Shown: positions 1 through 9,273 of the stretch, one piece after another
How positions within the stretch are numbered: position 1 is the first letter of the stretch
Layout: each line of letters begins with the position of its first letter
NCBI RefSeq assembly: GCF_004358345.1
Contig: NZ_CP037952.1
Coordinates: 3,286,001-3,350,000 of the forward strand
Direction of reading: 5' to 3'
DNA from: Parashewanella spongiae
Lineage (GTDB): Bacteria; Pseudomonadota; Gammaproteobacteria; Enterobacterales; Shewanellaceae
Length of the DNA: 64,000 nt
Program-made: the position numbers and the translations under genes
The notes under the pieces: generated by a model
The model's database searches: none
The model's input: the letters and a program-made list of their open reading frames with translations, nothing else
What the model was told of the DNA's origin: nothing

Positions 1-607
1 TAAAACGAATCGGAATATTACTTTGAATAAAACTTTCTTCTAATGCATCAATCACATGTCCTGCTGCACCATTTCCAGCATTTACCACTAAATGCAAAGG
101 TGTCACAGCTTCTTCTTGGTGCTTTAGGTAACTTAATAGATGCTTTACATAAGGCTTTAGAATACTTTTTTTGGTCAATGAACCTTTGTTTTTTACATCA
201 CCAAAATTGTTTGTTTCGGCCAAGGCTTTAATATCATTTAAACCAGTATCACCACTTATTGGAACAGCACCTCGTTTGACTAATTTCATGCCGTTATAAT
301 CTATAGGATTGTGACTTGCTGTGACTTCTATTGCACCATCAATATCCAGATATTGAGCGGCAAAGTATACTTCCTCAGTGCCTGTCATCCCAAGGTCAAT
401 CACATTTACACCTTCATCCATTAAACCTTGCGCTAAAGCATTTTTTAATGATTCACTACTGAGTCTTATATCTGCACCAAGAGCTACTACTGAAGGCTTT
501 AAATACTGAGCGAATGCCCGACCTATTCTATAAGCTATTGTTATATTGAGTTCGTCACCTAATTGACCACGAATATCATAGGCTTTAAAACATGTTAAAT
601 TTGTCAT
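1..607 (-). CDS. manB: Phosphomannomutase, C-terminal part outside the window
   Basis: Interconverts mannose-6-phosphate and mannose-1-phosphate on the way to GDP-mannose for surface polysaccharide. About 202 N-terminal residues are present and the rest lies beyond position 1. The start MTNLTCFKAYDIRGQLGDEL carries the family's YDIRG motif, and the phosphoserine loop reads VTASHNP about 100 residues in. It follows manC with a single intervening base (stop of manC at 609, ATG at 607), so the two are one transcription unit and probably translationally coupled. Phosphoglucomutase/phosphomannomutase dual activity is possible; the manC partner favours the mannose role. Confidence 0.9.
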   Translation of the reverse strand, partial: MTNLTCFKAYDIRGQLGDELNITIAYRIGRAFAQYLKPSVVALGADIRLSSESLKNALAQGLMDEGVNVIDLGMTGTEEVYFAAQYLDIDGAIEVTASHNPIDYNGMKLVKRGAVPISGDTGLNDIKALAETNNFGDVKNKGSLTKKSILKPYVKHLLSYLKHQEEAVTPLHLVVNAGNGAAGHVIDALEESFIQSNIPIRF

Positions 608-608
608 A

Positions 609-2057
609 TTAACCTTCTTCAGGTTCAAGTACTTTAGAAGGGGAAACGTTTGGTTCGCTTCGACCGTACATATCTTCAAAACGTACGATATCGTCTTCGC
701 CTAAGTAACTTCCTGACTGAACTTCAATCAGCTCTAAATTAATTTTTCCAGGATTTTCGAGTGAATGAATATCTCCTATCGGAATATATGTTGACTCATT
801 TTCTGATAGCAACTGCGTGCTATTGCCACAAAGCACTTTTGCAGTACCTTTGACAACAATCCAATGCTCAGCTCGATGATGATGCATTTGAACTGAAAGC
901 TTTGCTCCTGGTTTTACAACAATACGTTTTACTTGGAAACGTGCTCCACTATCAATTGAGTCATAATATCCCCAAGGACGGAAAACCTGACGATGATCCT
1001 GTATTTCACATCGTTGCTTTTCATTTAAAGTTGAAACAATCTTTTTAATATTTTGTACTTTGCTTTTATCTGCGACTAAAATTGCATCATCTGTTTCTAT
1101 AACAACTAAATTATCAATGCCTAACGTAGCGACAAGTTTTTTATTTGCTCTAATATATGAATTAGTACTGTTCACAGCTAAAATATCACCAAGACAAACA
1201 TTATTGTCTTGATCTTTTTTGCTGATTTCCCAGAGTGAATTCCAACAACCAACATCACTCCAACCTGCATCTAGAGGTACTATTCTGACTAGATTTGATT
1301 TTTCCATGATTGCGTAATCAATGGATATTGAAGGTGATGATTCAAAAGAGCTTGGGTGCAAGCGAATAAAGTCTAAATCAACAGTTGAATGTAAAAGCGC
1401 ATTTTCACAAGATTTTAATAAAGAAGGCTGGTAAAGCTTTAACTGATTAACCATGGTATTTGTTTTAAACATGAACATACCGCTGTTCCAGTGATAATCA
1501 CCGGAGTCAAGATACTTCTGAGCCGTTAATGAATCTGGCTTTTCTACAAACTTCTCGACTTTATATGTCTTAGTATTACTTTCTTGTTGTAATTTGATAT
1601 AACCATAACCAGTATGAGCACTTGTCGGTACTATACCGAAGGTTAAAATATTACCATCAACAACAGATTTTTTAGCATCCATAACTGCTTGATTGAATTT
1701 GTTTTCATCAAGGATTTCATGATCGGCAGCCAATAATAAAAGTATTGAGTCTTTTTGAGCATATAATGAAGCAATTGCAACTGCTGGAGCAGTATCTCTA
1801 GCTGCTGGTTCTAAAATTATCTGGCAATTTGCCATATTCATTTCATCAAGCTGATCAGCCACAGTAAAACGATGTTCTTCATTACAAATAATGATTGGGG
1901 CACTAACGTCACTCAAGCTTTTAACACGTAACAGTGTGTTTTGCAGCATGCTTCGCTGGTTCGTTAATTTTAGAAACTGTTTTGGGCGAAGTTTACGAGA
2001 CAATGGCCACAATCTAGAGCCACTTCCTCCAGCCAAAATAACTGGAACAATATTCAT
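609..2057 (-). CDS. manC: Mannose-1-phosphate guanylyltransferase / mannose-6-phosphate isomerase
   Basis: Bifunctional type II enzyme that makes GDP-mannose from mannose-1-phosphate and GTP and isomerises fructose-6-phosphate to mannose-6-phosphate. The 482-residue protein begins MNIVPVILAGGSGSRLWPLS, the nucleotidyltransferase signature, and ends in a cupin isomerase domain with the metal-site motif QMHHHRAEHW near residue 392. The frame stays open for 27 more codons upstream, but AAGGA lies 7 nt before the ATG at 2057 and the family starts at this Met, so 2057 is chosen. It is the first gene of the manC-manB operon. GDP-mannose could feed O-antigen, capsule or GDP-fucose synthesis; no glycosyltransferase is visible nearby to decide. 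Confidence 0.93.
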   Translation of the reverse strand: MNIVPVILAGGSGSRLWPLSRKLRPKQFLKLTNQRSMLQNTLLRVKSLSDVSAPIIICNEEHRFTVADQLDEMNMANCQIILEPAARDTAPAVAIASLYAQKDSILLLLAADHEILDENKFNQAVMDAKKSVVDGNILTFGIVPTSAHTGYGYIKLQQESNTKTYKVEKFVEKPDSLTAQKYLDSGDYHWNSGMFMFKTNTMVNQLKLYQPSLLKSCENALLHSTVDLDFIRLHPSSFESSPSISIDYAIMEKSNLVRIVPLDAGWSDVGCWNSLWEISKKDQDNNVCLGDILAVNSTNSYIRANKKLVATLGIDNLVVIETDDAILVADKSKVQNIKKIVSTLNEKQRCEIQDHRQVFRPWGYYDSIDSGARFQVKRIVVKPGAKLSVQMHHHRAEHWIVVKGTAKVLCGNSTQLLSENESTYIPIGDIHSLENPGKINLELIEVQSGSYLGEDDIVRFEDMYGRSEPNVSPSKVLEPEEG

Positions 2058-3346
2058 TATCAATATCCTTATAAATAACAAATCACTTAATAAAATACAT
2101 CTCACCTCAGTGCATAAACAGTTATGCAACCATGGCAACTAGAGTTTAAACAAAAACCTTATTAACCTATACAAACAAATAGTTAAGCGTTAAGTGCCGA
2201 TCATCCTTAACTGGCCAAAACGCGATCTCAGAACTAATAAAGCCCAATATTCAAATAATTCAAAAGTGGGTACTGTACAATAAGCGCACAATTTAACTTG
2301 ATCAGCTATATATCGTCAACAAGAACATACTTTATATTTTATAAAATATATTACTTTTATCTTGCGACCCAATAATTCCTTTTCACTAATAAAAAATATC
2401 TGTACGAAATCAAGTTTAAATTGTAAATAATCCACCTTCTAGATAAGGTGGGTTTGTAGCTAAAATAAAGCCCTGCCCAATGTTAATTTAATGTTATTAT
2501 GCATTTTTCCTATTTTATTTCAAGATCTTGCATATCTATTCAATTAATTCCTTTTAAGTCAGAGAAATATTCTCTCTGACAGACATGATTTCTCCATAGA
2601 TTATTCTTCCTCCAATATGGGAATTTTCTGAACAATTTTATAGCTGTTTTCCCTTTTATAGCCCATCAATTTTGAAATTTACATTTTCGGTGGAACTTGT
2701 ACTACTGGGTGAACATGAGCTACTTGAGCACTAAGCTCGATTAGTTCACTAGGGCAATCGCACGAATCAGTGATATATACAACTCCATGTAGTAATTACG
2801 TCATTCCCACGAAAGTTGGAATTTAGCGCCTTATATTTGAGTACCCAAAGTCACTGAATTCCCGTTTTCACTGGAATGACGAGCTATAACTTCTACAGTT
2901 TTTGCTCGATAAACATTTATGCGTTTACCCTGCTTACTTCACAACCTTGCTGTATACATTAAACATGTACATAGCTGTCGGCCTCTTTACCCACAATATT
3001 TGTCAAAATCATAAACCTATATTTGGTGTCCATACTTTATAATATTGACAGCGCCAAAACACATGTGATTCTTGTTTATACATACTCATGTTTAATCTCT
3101 TTATGACTTCGTTAAAAATCAAAGAAGGCTTTAACATTAGGTGCATTTAAGGCAAAACCCTTAGGGTGATTAGCACCTGCTGAAATATGTATTTTAGGGC
3201 GCTGAAAATTTAAATCTAACTACAACAGATGAACATGAACTTTTAATTACTATTTTACTGTTTACGACAAAAATATTCGTTATGTACATAGATGAACACA
3301 GCAAATTTACTACTGAAAACATGCTGAGGTGCATTTGATCCGAAGG
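2058..3346. other. Gene-poor stretch upstream of manC
   Basis: No intact gene is seen. It holds the manC promoter region, a hairpin at 2432-2451 (CCACCTT/AAGGTGG, loop of 6), a hairpin at 2558-2580 (GTCAGAGA/TCTCTGAC) and one copy of a dispersed GTCATTCC-type palindrome (2800-2883). On the minus strand an open stretch from about 3216 to a TAA at 3112 translates plausibly, ending NHPKGFALNAPNVKAFFDF, and may be the tail of a decayed gene of unknown family. Confidence 0.5.
2800..2883. repeat. GTCATTCC-type dispersed palindromic repeat, copy 1
   Basis: Imperfect inverted repeat opening with CATTCCCACGAAAGTTGGAA and closing with CACTGGAATGAC, with the internal words TAGCGCCTTATATTT and AAAGTCACTGAATTCC. 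The reverse complement of 19369-19455 is the same element with a few substitutions. Shorter relatives with the words GGATACCAG and CTGGTATGAC lie at 24727-24768 and 27191-27225. This is a common style of intergenic repeat in proteobacteria; no function is claimed. Confidence 0.6.
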
Positions 3347-4141
3347 GTCGGATAAGCGACACCTGTTGCCAAGTGCCGCTCTCCTCAGAACCCACGTGCA
3401 ACTTTCACTGCACTGGGCTCAAGCCTCCACTAAGGCATACTATGTAACCCGGTAACTACAAATAGTTACCTTTGCAATACACACTTGAAGCTTTAATATC
3501 TGCAACATTATGGATTCCATATTATTACAGTAAGGAGAGGCACTAACCTCATATGAAGTCATCATTTGCGTTTCTCCATTAACAAAGTTCTTCAAATTTT
3601 CTTGCAACGGGAGACCAGCTGGAAGTGGGCTCACTTTCGCGACCAGATATAAATCTGTATCTGCATCATTACAACGCAGCATTTGCTTTCTCCAGCCTCC
3701 TTTACCTGCATAACTATCGGCCACCCTCACAGATGGCTTTCCCAGAAGGAACTATACAGGCTTACCGTGTTCCGTATGTTGTGCAATATCAGGGTAGATG
3801 CCAACTCTAGTGCGGAGAGCTCTGTTGATCACGAAAGAGTACTGCCCAACCTCTTTCCAACTCTCGTTGCCTTTTGGCCACAGCGTAACAACCACTTCCG
3901 CTGCTTCACGTATAACGCACCTTTCATGGGTTCACATATGTTCATCATACTGATTCCCTAGCGCTTATCCGACTTGTGGTTATCAGGAGGAACGTCCTCT
4001 CACGATTCGTTTCCCGTCTAATAAATAGACTTTGCTACATTGTCAGGCTCGCTACTTTATTCAGAGCCTTAGGGTCATCTGGTGATACAGACGGTTCACG
4101 CTATAGTGGTGAACAGCACTTCATACGACTTCACGTCGCAC
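3347..4141 (-). mobile_element. Group II intron with most of its reverse transcriptase deleted
   Basis: Read on the minus strand, the element starts with the conserved 5' end GTGCGACGTGAAGTCGT at 4141 and continues through domain I-like sequence (words CGTGAACCGTCTGTATCACC and CCTGACAATGTAG). It ends with an unmistakable domain V at 3374-3415 (GAGCCCAGTGCAGTGAAAG then GTGGGTTCTGAGGAGAG) and a domain VI-like hairpin with CGGCACTTGGCAAC. The total is about 795 nt, against the roughly 2.4 kb usual for ORF-bearing introns. A 96-codon frame in domain IV (3730-3440) ends with a stretch (MMTSYEVSAS, then LKLQVCIAKVT) that weakly resembles the N-terminus of intron reverse transcriptases, so the rest of that gene seems to be deleted. 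The 3' boundary is approximate by a few bases. Confidence 0.7.
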
Positions 4142-4495
4142 GAGCATCAAGTATTAAGTTAATTCAGATGCTAAAAATCAAGCAAATGAATGAAATATAA
4201 TTGTGAATATTAGAATTTCTTATAATAAAGGCTGTAAAATAAGCAAGTTGTTTTTGGCCTTGCCATTTGCTTTTTGAAGAATTGGCACCAGTGTGTGGCA
4301 AGCATTAAGATTGATTGCTTTTTATTTAATCTGCTTTACTAAAATGAACAACACAATACTTTAATATAAAAGTTTGTGGATAAAAACCAAGCAACTGTTC
4401 TTGTTTGAACTAGATTTTCTTGCACAAATTAATAACTGTTGTTAAAGTCCAACCCAGTTGATTTTCAAATAAATTAACGCGCTAATTTCGAATTT
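4142..4495. other. AT-rich spacer before tRNA-Pro
   Basis: No coding frame or repeat is recognised. It separates the 5' end of the group II intron from tRNA-Pro and must carry the tRNA promoter. A GCGC-rich stretch at 4478-4482 could be a discriminator, but no clear -35/-10 pair is seen. Confidence 0.4.
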
Positions 4496-4572
4496 CGGTA
4501 TGTAGCGCAGCCCGGTAGCGCACTGTCATGGGGTGTCAGGGGTCGGAGGTTCGAATCCTCTCATACCGACCA
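4496..4572 (+). tRNA. tRNA-Pro (anticodon GGG)
   Basis: A 77-nt cloverleaf with genome-encoded CCA. Acceptor arm CGGTATG pairs with CATACCG (discriminator A), the D arm is GCGC-AGCCCGGTA-GCGC, the T arm contains GGAGGTTCGAATCCTC, and the anticodon loop ATGGGGT gives GGG. The anticodon stem has one T-T mismatch (CTGTC against GTCAG). The sequence closely follows the layout of E. coli proline GGG tRNA. tRNA genes are frequent integration sites, and the next 600 bases look like non-core DNA. Confidence 0.95.
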
Positions 4573-5223
4573 ATTATCTAGTTGAAATGCAAAATGAAAT
4601 TGCTTTTTACCGTACAGGTTAAAAATCTCACTCGCAAAACTCCCGCTAAATACTCGCAAAACCCACCTCTAAAATGAGTGTAAAATATTGAGCTAAGTGT
4701 TTTTGAACTTGGTGCATTTTACCTTGTAGTTTCAGTACCAAACACAGGTTATCAAGTTGTTGCAGTACCAAGGTTTAGCTTAAAAACCACGATAGCGCTC
4801 TAAATTCCTGTAATACACTTCAAAACCAGTAACTATAGTAACCGAGAAAAGTACAAGCTTTATTTAACTGATTTATAAAGGTTTTATTGTATATCAAAAA
4901 GTAACCGTTTTAGTAACCACTAAGTGACCGAGTTACACATAAAGTAGTTAATTTTAAAAATATATAATTGTTTATAAATCAATGAGGTCACATATTGGCT
5001 CACACAGGGTTACTAAAACATGTAACCGATAAATCTATTATAAATCAGATAATTAGTGTTCTATTTTGATGCTGGTTACTAAAGTTACTGGATATTTTAC
5101 TGCGTAATTGTTTCGGGAATAGGTGAGGTGAACTACAGTGTGATTTTTTTCTTGCTGTTTAAGTTCTTAATGCCCGTGAAAATTAGTGACTATGATAGAG
5201 CGTTAGTCCATTTCTGGTTTAAT
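4573..5223. other. Gene-free region with iterated GTAACC/GGTTACT motifs
   Basis: No gene is supported. Between 4829 and 5091 the heptamer AGTAACC, or its complement GGTTACT, or one-base variants, occurs about eight times on both strands (for example near 4837, 4910, 4915, 5009, 5020, 5073 and 5083). Iterated binding sites of this sort are typical of replication origins or operators of integrated small elements. Its position right after a tRNA gene suggests the remains of such an element; no integrase or replication gene is present. Confidence 0.35.
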
Positions 5224-5472
5224 CCTAAAATCATCAGTTGAACGCTAAGTATATGAGTAACTGCTTGAGCAATATGATGATTTTATCATCATAGCTTTCA
5301 CCCAATGAGTGAAGTGCTCTACGCTCACAAGCTTGCTAAAATGACTGCTATCTGCGTTGTAACTTTTGCAAGTAGAATAACTATTTGCTGCAAGCTACGC
5401 CTTACTATCAGCCTATCAGCCTATCAGCCATTTTTTCTACGCTTGAGAACACAGTCAACTGATGTTTTTAGG
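5224..5472. mobile_element. MITE family C, copy 1
   Basis: Non-autonomous element with terminal inverted repeats CCTAAAATCATCAGTTGAAC and CAACTGATGTTTTTAGG, flanked on both sides by the 5-bp direct repeat TTAAT (5219-5223 and 5473-5477). Internal palindromes include GATGATTTTATCATC and the GCTTGCAGC-type words shared with the copies at 23623 and 60772. It carries a duplicated TCAGCCTA stretch absent from the other copies. It has no coding capacity. Confidence 0.85.
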
Positions 5473-5534
5473 TTAATTGGAGTAGCACATATGTGTTTTT
5501 GCACAAAGAGAATGGTCAAGGTACTATCTTACTG

Positions 5535-7178
5535 ACTCAAGTTTCGGAGTTCATTTTTAGCTAAAATCATGGGTACTTTCCAGTAGAAATAGCCTCTTGG
5601 CGTAATGTAAAAGTATCCATTTGCATGACTTGATTAAAAAACGAGGTCACTTCTTCGTTGATTTTATTCAGTATGATTTCGCTTTCTGTTGTTGATAACG
5701 AAGAAATACTAGAAACTGCATCGCTGATCAAAGCCTTAAATAAGCCCCATAATTTACAAGCAAAATCTAAATTTTGTAGACTGTCGCAAAGTAGGTTCCT
5801 TGAGTCACAGACTTTGCTGTTTTCATCATTTTGCTTCGCATGCAGAAGCAAGCAAAATCTCAACCCTGTTAGATGAATTGAAGCAATATAAGCACTGTAA
5901 TGACGACTTTGCTCACTCAAAAAGCCAAGATGTTGTTTGGCTTCCTTGAAGTACACTTCAATTCCCCAACGCAAAGCGTAAATTTCAAGAATTTTTTCAT
6001 CGCTTAGCGAAGCGTCCGTACTTAAAAATAATGCCCAATCGTGTTTACCTGCTTTTTTCTTATCAGGATTAACACCTCGACAAAAGACGAGTTTAACCTT
6101 AATTCAATTCGGCTCAAGCTTTGCCGTTTCTGCTAGATTCAACTCAACGACAATGGACTTTGTTTGATAAGGCAACCCTGCTAGTTTTTGCCATCGGCCT
6201 TTTACTTGGGTTTTGAATAGTTCGGCGGCACTGCACTCTGATTTATCCGCTAAGCGGTACTTCATTTTGTTTTTTTTCATTCGGAGAATAGCCGTCAAAT
6301 CATGCTCAAGCGTCATGCTGATAATAGGCTTGGTGGCAAACCAAGAGTCTGCAAGAAAATAATCAGTTTCAATACCTACTCCCAGCGCACATTTAACCAT
6401 ACCTGCAACCATAGCAGGCTTAGTTTGAGCCACAGATTGCTTGTAACGTTTAGCGACTATTGAGCGCTCATCTTTAAATTTACGGGTTAGAGGTTGTGCT
6501 TTGGTTTGACTGATGAAGAGTTCATTATCCAGTGGGACAAATTGACTATCAGAAGCGTAGCCAAAACTCAGTACTTGCTGTCCCATAACACAACGCCCTG
6601 TCAAATGGTCGAAGTGACTGGATACGCCGGGCATTTTCTTACCACGACGTTGCTTTACTGAATCATCGACAACAAAAGCTCTGACTTTACTCTTGCCTTC
6701 CTGTTTTATGAGTTTTTTAGCGGTGTAAAGTTGCAGTTTTCTCCAATTCAAGTCTTCTCGGTTGAGTAAATCATAAAGCACATCTTTCTTAGCAGAAGAA
6801 AAGCTGAGTAGTGACTCTTTAGCAAACATAGATATGGTATCAACCTTCAACCAAACCCAAAGCATTAGTAAGTAAACGACTTCGGTTGCTTCAATACCCG
6901 AACGTTTACTGAAGCCACAAGATGTCAACATTGAAACAAAACCAAGCTGTTTCCATGATGTGCTGAACGAATTATCAATTTGAATGCCTGAACGCTGTAA
7001 AAAATTAGAAGTAAGTGATGGTAGAGAAAGTGATTTCATGTCAATATTTGTCTGAGAGTTGGTGTGTTTTAGTTTTTGTCTAAGCAACAAGATTATAACA
7101 CATCAACTCTCATCTTTTCTTTATATATCAGTAAAATACGCTCACTTCATTATTGAATTTGAACTCCGAAACTTGAGT
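5535..7178 (-). mobile_element. IS4-family insertion sequence, inactivated
   Basis: The element is bounded by perfect 18-bp terminal inverted repeats ACTCAAGTTTCGGAGTTC (5535-5552) and its complement (7161-7178), giving about 1.64 kb with one transposase gene on the minus strand. No target duplication is visible at the ends, which may mean age or rearrangement. Confidence 0.88.
5567..7039 (-). pseudogene. IS4-family transposase with one internal stop
   Basis: DDE transposase of the IS4 type. The first Asp is in AFVVDDSVKQRRG, the second in YFLADSWFATKP, and the Glu in GIEVYFKEAKQHLG. The reading frame is continuous from MKSLSLPSL (7039) to the stop at 5567 except for a TGA at 6106-6104 (EPN-stop-IKVKLVF). 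Both halves are in the same frame, so a single substitution inactivates the gene. The frame is open 17 codons further upstream, but the family starts near MKSLSLPS. Confidence 0.88.
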
Positions 7179-7492
7179 TATGAAATACATCTCCGAGATG
7201 ATTTCTGATTGCACCAAAAAATCAGTTTTTGTTTTCTTTTTGGAATAAAAACGACATGGTATTTACAATCCCATCTAGTATGAGACAAACTCTTATAATC
7301 TCGCATAGGTACAACCTTCTAGCTTTTGGTCGAGCTAAAAAATATCTATACCGTCGTAAAGGTGGAACCTATGCGAGTCTCTCCAGCAGAGCTGGGGGTT
7401 TACCTCAGATTAATTATTTCGAAACCGTCTGGGACGGAGCATCCTCAAATTCAGCAAGAAATAATCTTAATCTCTTGCTGAATTTAACAATT
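7179..7492. other. Spacer with a large inverted repeat and a terminator-like hairpin
   Basis: Contains an 11-bp perfect inverted repeat CTCGCATAGGT (7300-7310) with ACCTATGCGAG (7367-7377), extended inward by ACCTT/AAGGT. It is followed by CTCTCCAGCAGAGCTGGGGG. A 107-codon plus-strand frame (7229-7552) crosses all of this and into the lipoprotein gene and is not accepted as a gene. The structure may belong to a small RNA or be an old element end. Confidence 0.4.
7449..7487 (-). terminator. Terminator-like hairpin after the lipoprotein gene
   Basis: TTCAGCAAGA and TCTTGCTGAA form a perfect 10-bp stem around a 13-nt AT-rich loop just past the stop codon of the gene ending at 7493. The following bases are T-rich on the plus strand but not a clean U-run on the minus strand, so the direction is uncertain. 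Confidence 0.5.
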
Positions 7493-9001
7493 TTAATTTT
7501 GATTGGATGTACTTACTTTATAACCCGTTGGAGAATCCATATCAGCCTCTAGAACAAAGAATTGTTCTTTTGATTGCTCATCGAGTATCAATTCAAAATT
7601 TGAAAGCACTATATCGCTACTATTTTGCTTTGCTACAACAAAAACCTGATATGTATTATTGAGCAAGTAAATAGAGGTAGATTCAGTATACTGAACTGTT
7701 GATTTGTTTAACGCTGTTTCAACAGTTTCATCGCTCCTCACAAAGAAAAACTGCACGCTAGTAAAGTCTTCACTGTCTACAAGGTTAACCATTCTGATTG
7801 AATGGTCATAAATACTTGCTCGATTACTGTTTTCAACAACTAATGAATTAATCGTTATTTCAATCTCATCGACAATACCATCGCCATCTTCGTCAACATC
7901 ACCGTCGCCATCATGATCAACATCATCTTCTTTCAAATAGAAAAATACTGTTTTATTTGAATTTTCAGGCAAGGTTAACAAATGACTACGTAAAATAGCC
8001 ACGTCTGAATTAGCAACTGTCAGATTTATTCCGTAGTCTCCTTTTGGTAGAGTTAAGCTATCACTGTATTCACCAATTTGAACAGAGCTAATATCTGGTA
8101 TTTCGGCATTGTTTCCAACAAACAAATCAAAAACTGACTTATAACTTTCTAACAACTCATGTTCAGTTATCCCATTATATACCTGAAATTTTGCTTCAGC
8201 ATTAAAGTCTATATATTCAGTTGTATTAGAGCTAGTTACTAGATCTAATATATATGGTGACGAACCCGAACCAAAGTTTTTACGAATTACCATCACATAC
8301 TGAGATGGATATGAGTAATTTATATCTTCTGATTGAAATAATACTTCATCACTTCCGGATTTTGTTATATAAAAAATATAATCATCTTGATCGAACTTTT
8401 TATTTTCTGATAACTCTTTATTAGAATAACCACCAAAAAGTTCTGCTTCATTAAACGTTTCATCCGACTTTGATATATAAATATCGGTTCCCTCAGAATC
8501 AGGATGTAAATTTAACACTCGTAAATTAAAAAGATCATCGTCTACATCATCCTCATCATCAATCACCTCTATGTCATAAATTTCAACTTCAGGTTGTTCA
8601 ATGTCCTCACTTAAAACAATTAACTGTATAGCATCTTTCTTTACGTAAACTATACCCTCACTTATTATTTCTAAATCATCACGCTTTTTACTGTCTTCAT
8701 CTTGCCAAGCTAGTTCATAGTAATAATTACCATCAGAAACTTCCTTGTCTGATGTAGCCTTCCCATATTCAACACTGCTATATGTTGTTTCGAAATCATC
8801 TTCGTCATCGTCACCAATATTTTCATCTATTGTTAAGAAAACTTCAGGTGCATTGACTGATGCATTATAAAACTTAACATATCCATTACCATCTGAATCA
8901 GAACCACACCCAGACAATCCTAAAATAGAAATAAAAACTATAATTTTTGATTTTTTTACACACGAAAAGATACTGTTATCCAGATTCATATTCCAATCCA
9001 T
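7493..9001 (-). CDS. Acidic lipoprotein with a calcium-binding-type Asp/Gly segment
   Basis: 502 residues. A basic stretch (VKKSK) and hydrophobic core precede the lipobox L-S-G-C32, so the mature protein should be lipid-anchored at the cell envelope. The first mature domain (YVKFYNASVNAPEVFLTIDE) resembles the DUF4397-type beta modules seen in marine bacterial lipoproteins. Around residues 360-385 an Asp/Gly-rich run (DHDGDGDVDEDGDG) looks like a thrombospondin type 3 or EF-hand calcium loop. The composition is very acidic. The ATG at 8989 (MNLDN) is an alternative start; AGGAT lies 14 nt before 9001. Exact function unknown. It is monocistronic and flanked by repeat-rich DNA. Confidence 0.75.
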   Translation of the reverse strand: MDWNMNLDNSIFSCVKKSKIIVFISILGLSGCGSDSDGNGYVKFYNASVNAPEVFLTIDENIGDDDEDDFETTYSSVEYGKATSDKEVSDGNYYYELAWQDEDSKKRDDLEIISEGIVYVKKDAIQLIVLSEDIEQPEVEIYDIEVIDDEDDVDDDLFNLRVLNLHPDSEGTDIYISKSDETFNEAELFGGYSNKELSENKKFDQDDYIFYITKSGSDEVLFQSEDINYSYPSQYVMVIRKNFGSGSSPYILDLVTSSNTTEYIDFNAEAKFQVYNGITEHELLESYKSVFDLFVGNNAEIPDISSVQIGEYSDSLTLPKGDYGINLTVANSDVAILRSHLLTLPENSNKTVFFYLKEDDVDHDGDGDVDEDGDGIVDEIEITINSLVVENSNRASIYDHSIRMVNLVDSEDFTSVQFFFVRSDETVETALNKSTVQYTESTSIYLLNNTYQVFVVAKQNSSDIVLSNFELILDEQSKEQFFVLEADMDSPTGYKVSTSNQN

Positions 9002-9273
9002 ATAATATTTTTAGATCCTGCTTAAAAATAAACAGTAGACAATTAAATACATACTGAATAGTACGTTTATATATTTTTCACACTATGTAGAGTAGCGCCT
9101 TGGTTATAAGTTCAAAAAATATTATATATTTATAAATCATATCTACTCATTGACAATTTAACAATTAACCAACTTAATTGTTAAATACGAATAACTCAGA
9201 GAAATATACTCTGAAGAATATGTAAAAAACTATAAACCACTGCCACCCCTATATTTAATAGAGCAATTACACT

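Noticed and set aside
3440-4200. Several short open frames on both strands (96, 61, 92 and 74 codons)
   Set aside because: They lie within a group II intron whose RNA domains explain the sequence; only the weak reverse-transcriptase-like start on the minus strand was noted.
4496-4572. att-site duplication of the tRNA-Pro 3' end
   Set aside because: No second copy of the GGTTCGAATCCTC end was found in the window.
5305-5535. 76-codon plus-strand frame
   Set aside because: Mostly MITE C1 sequence; the same region in C2 has no corresponding gene.
5567-7039. Read-through or recoding at the TGA of the IS4 transposase
   Set aside because: No selenocysteine-type element or slippery sequence is evident; a single nonsense mutation is simpler.
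7229-7552. 107-codon plus-strand frame
   Set aside because: It crosses a large hairpin and a terminator-like stem and runs into the lipoprotein gene in antisense; no ribosome site or protein-like pattern.
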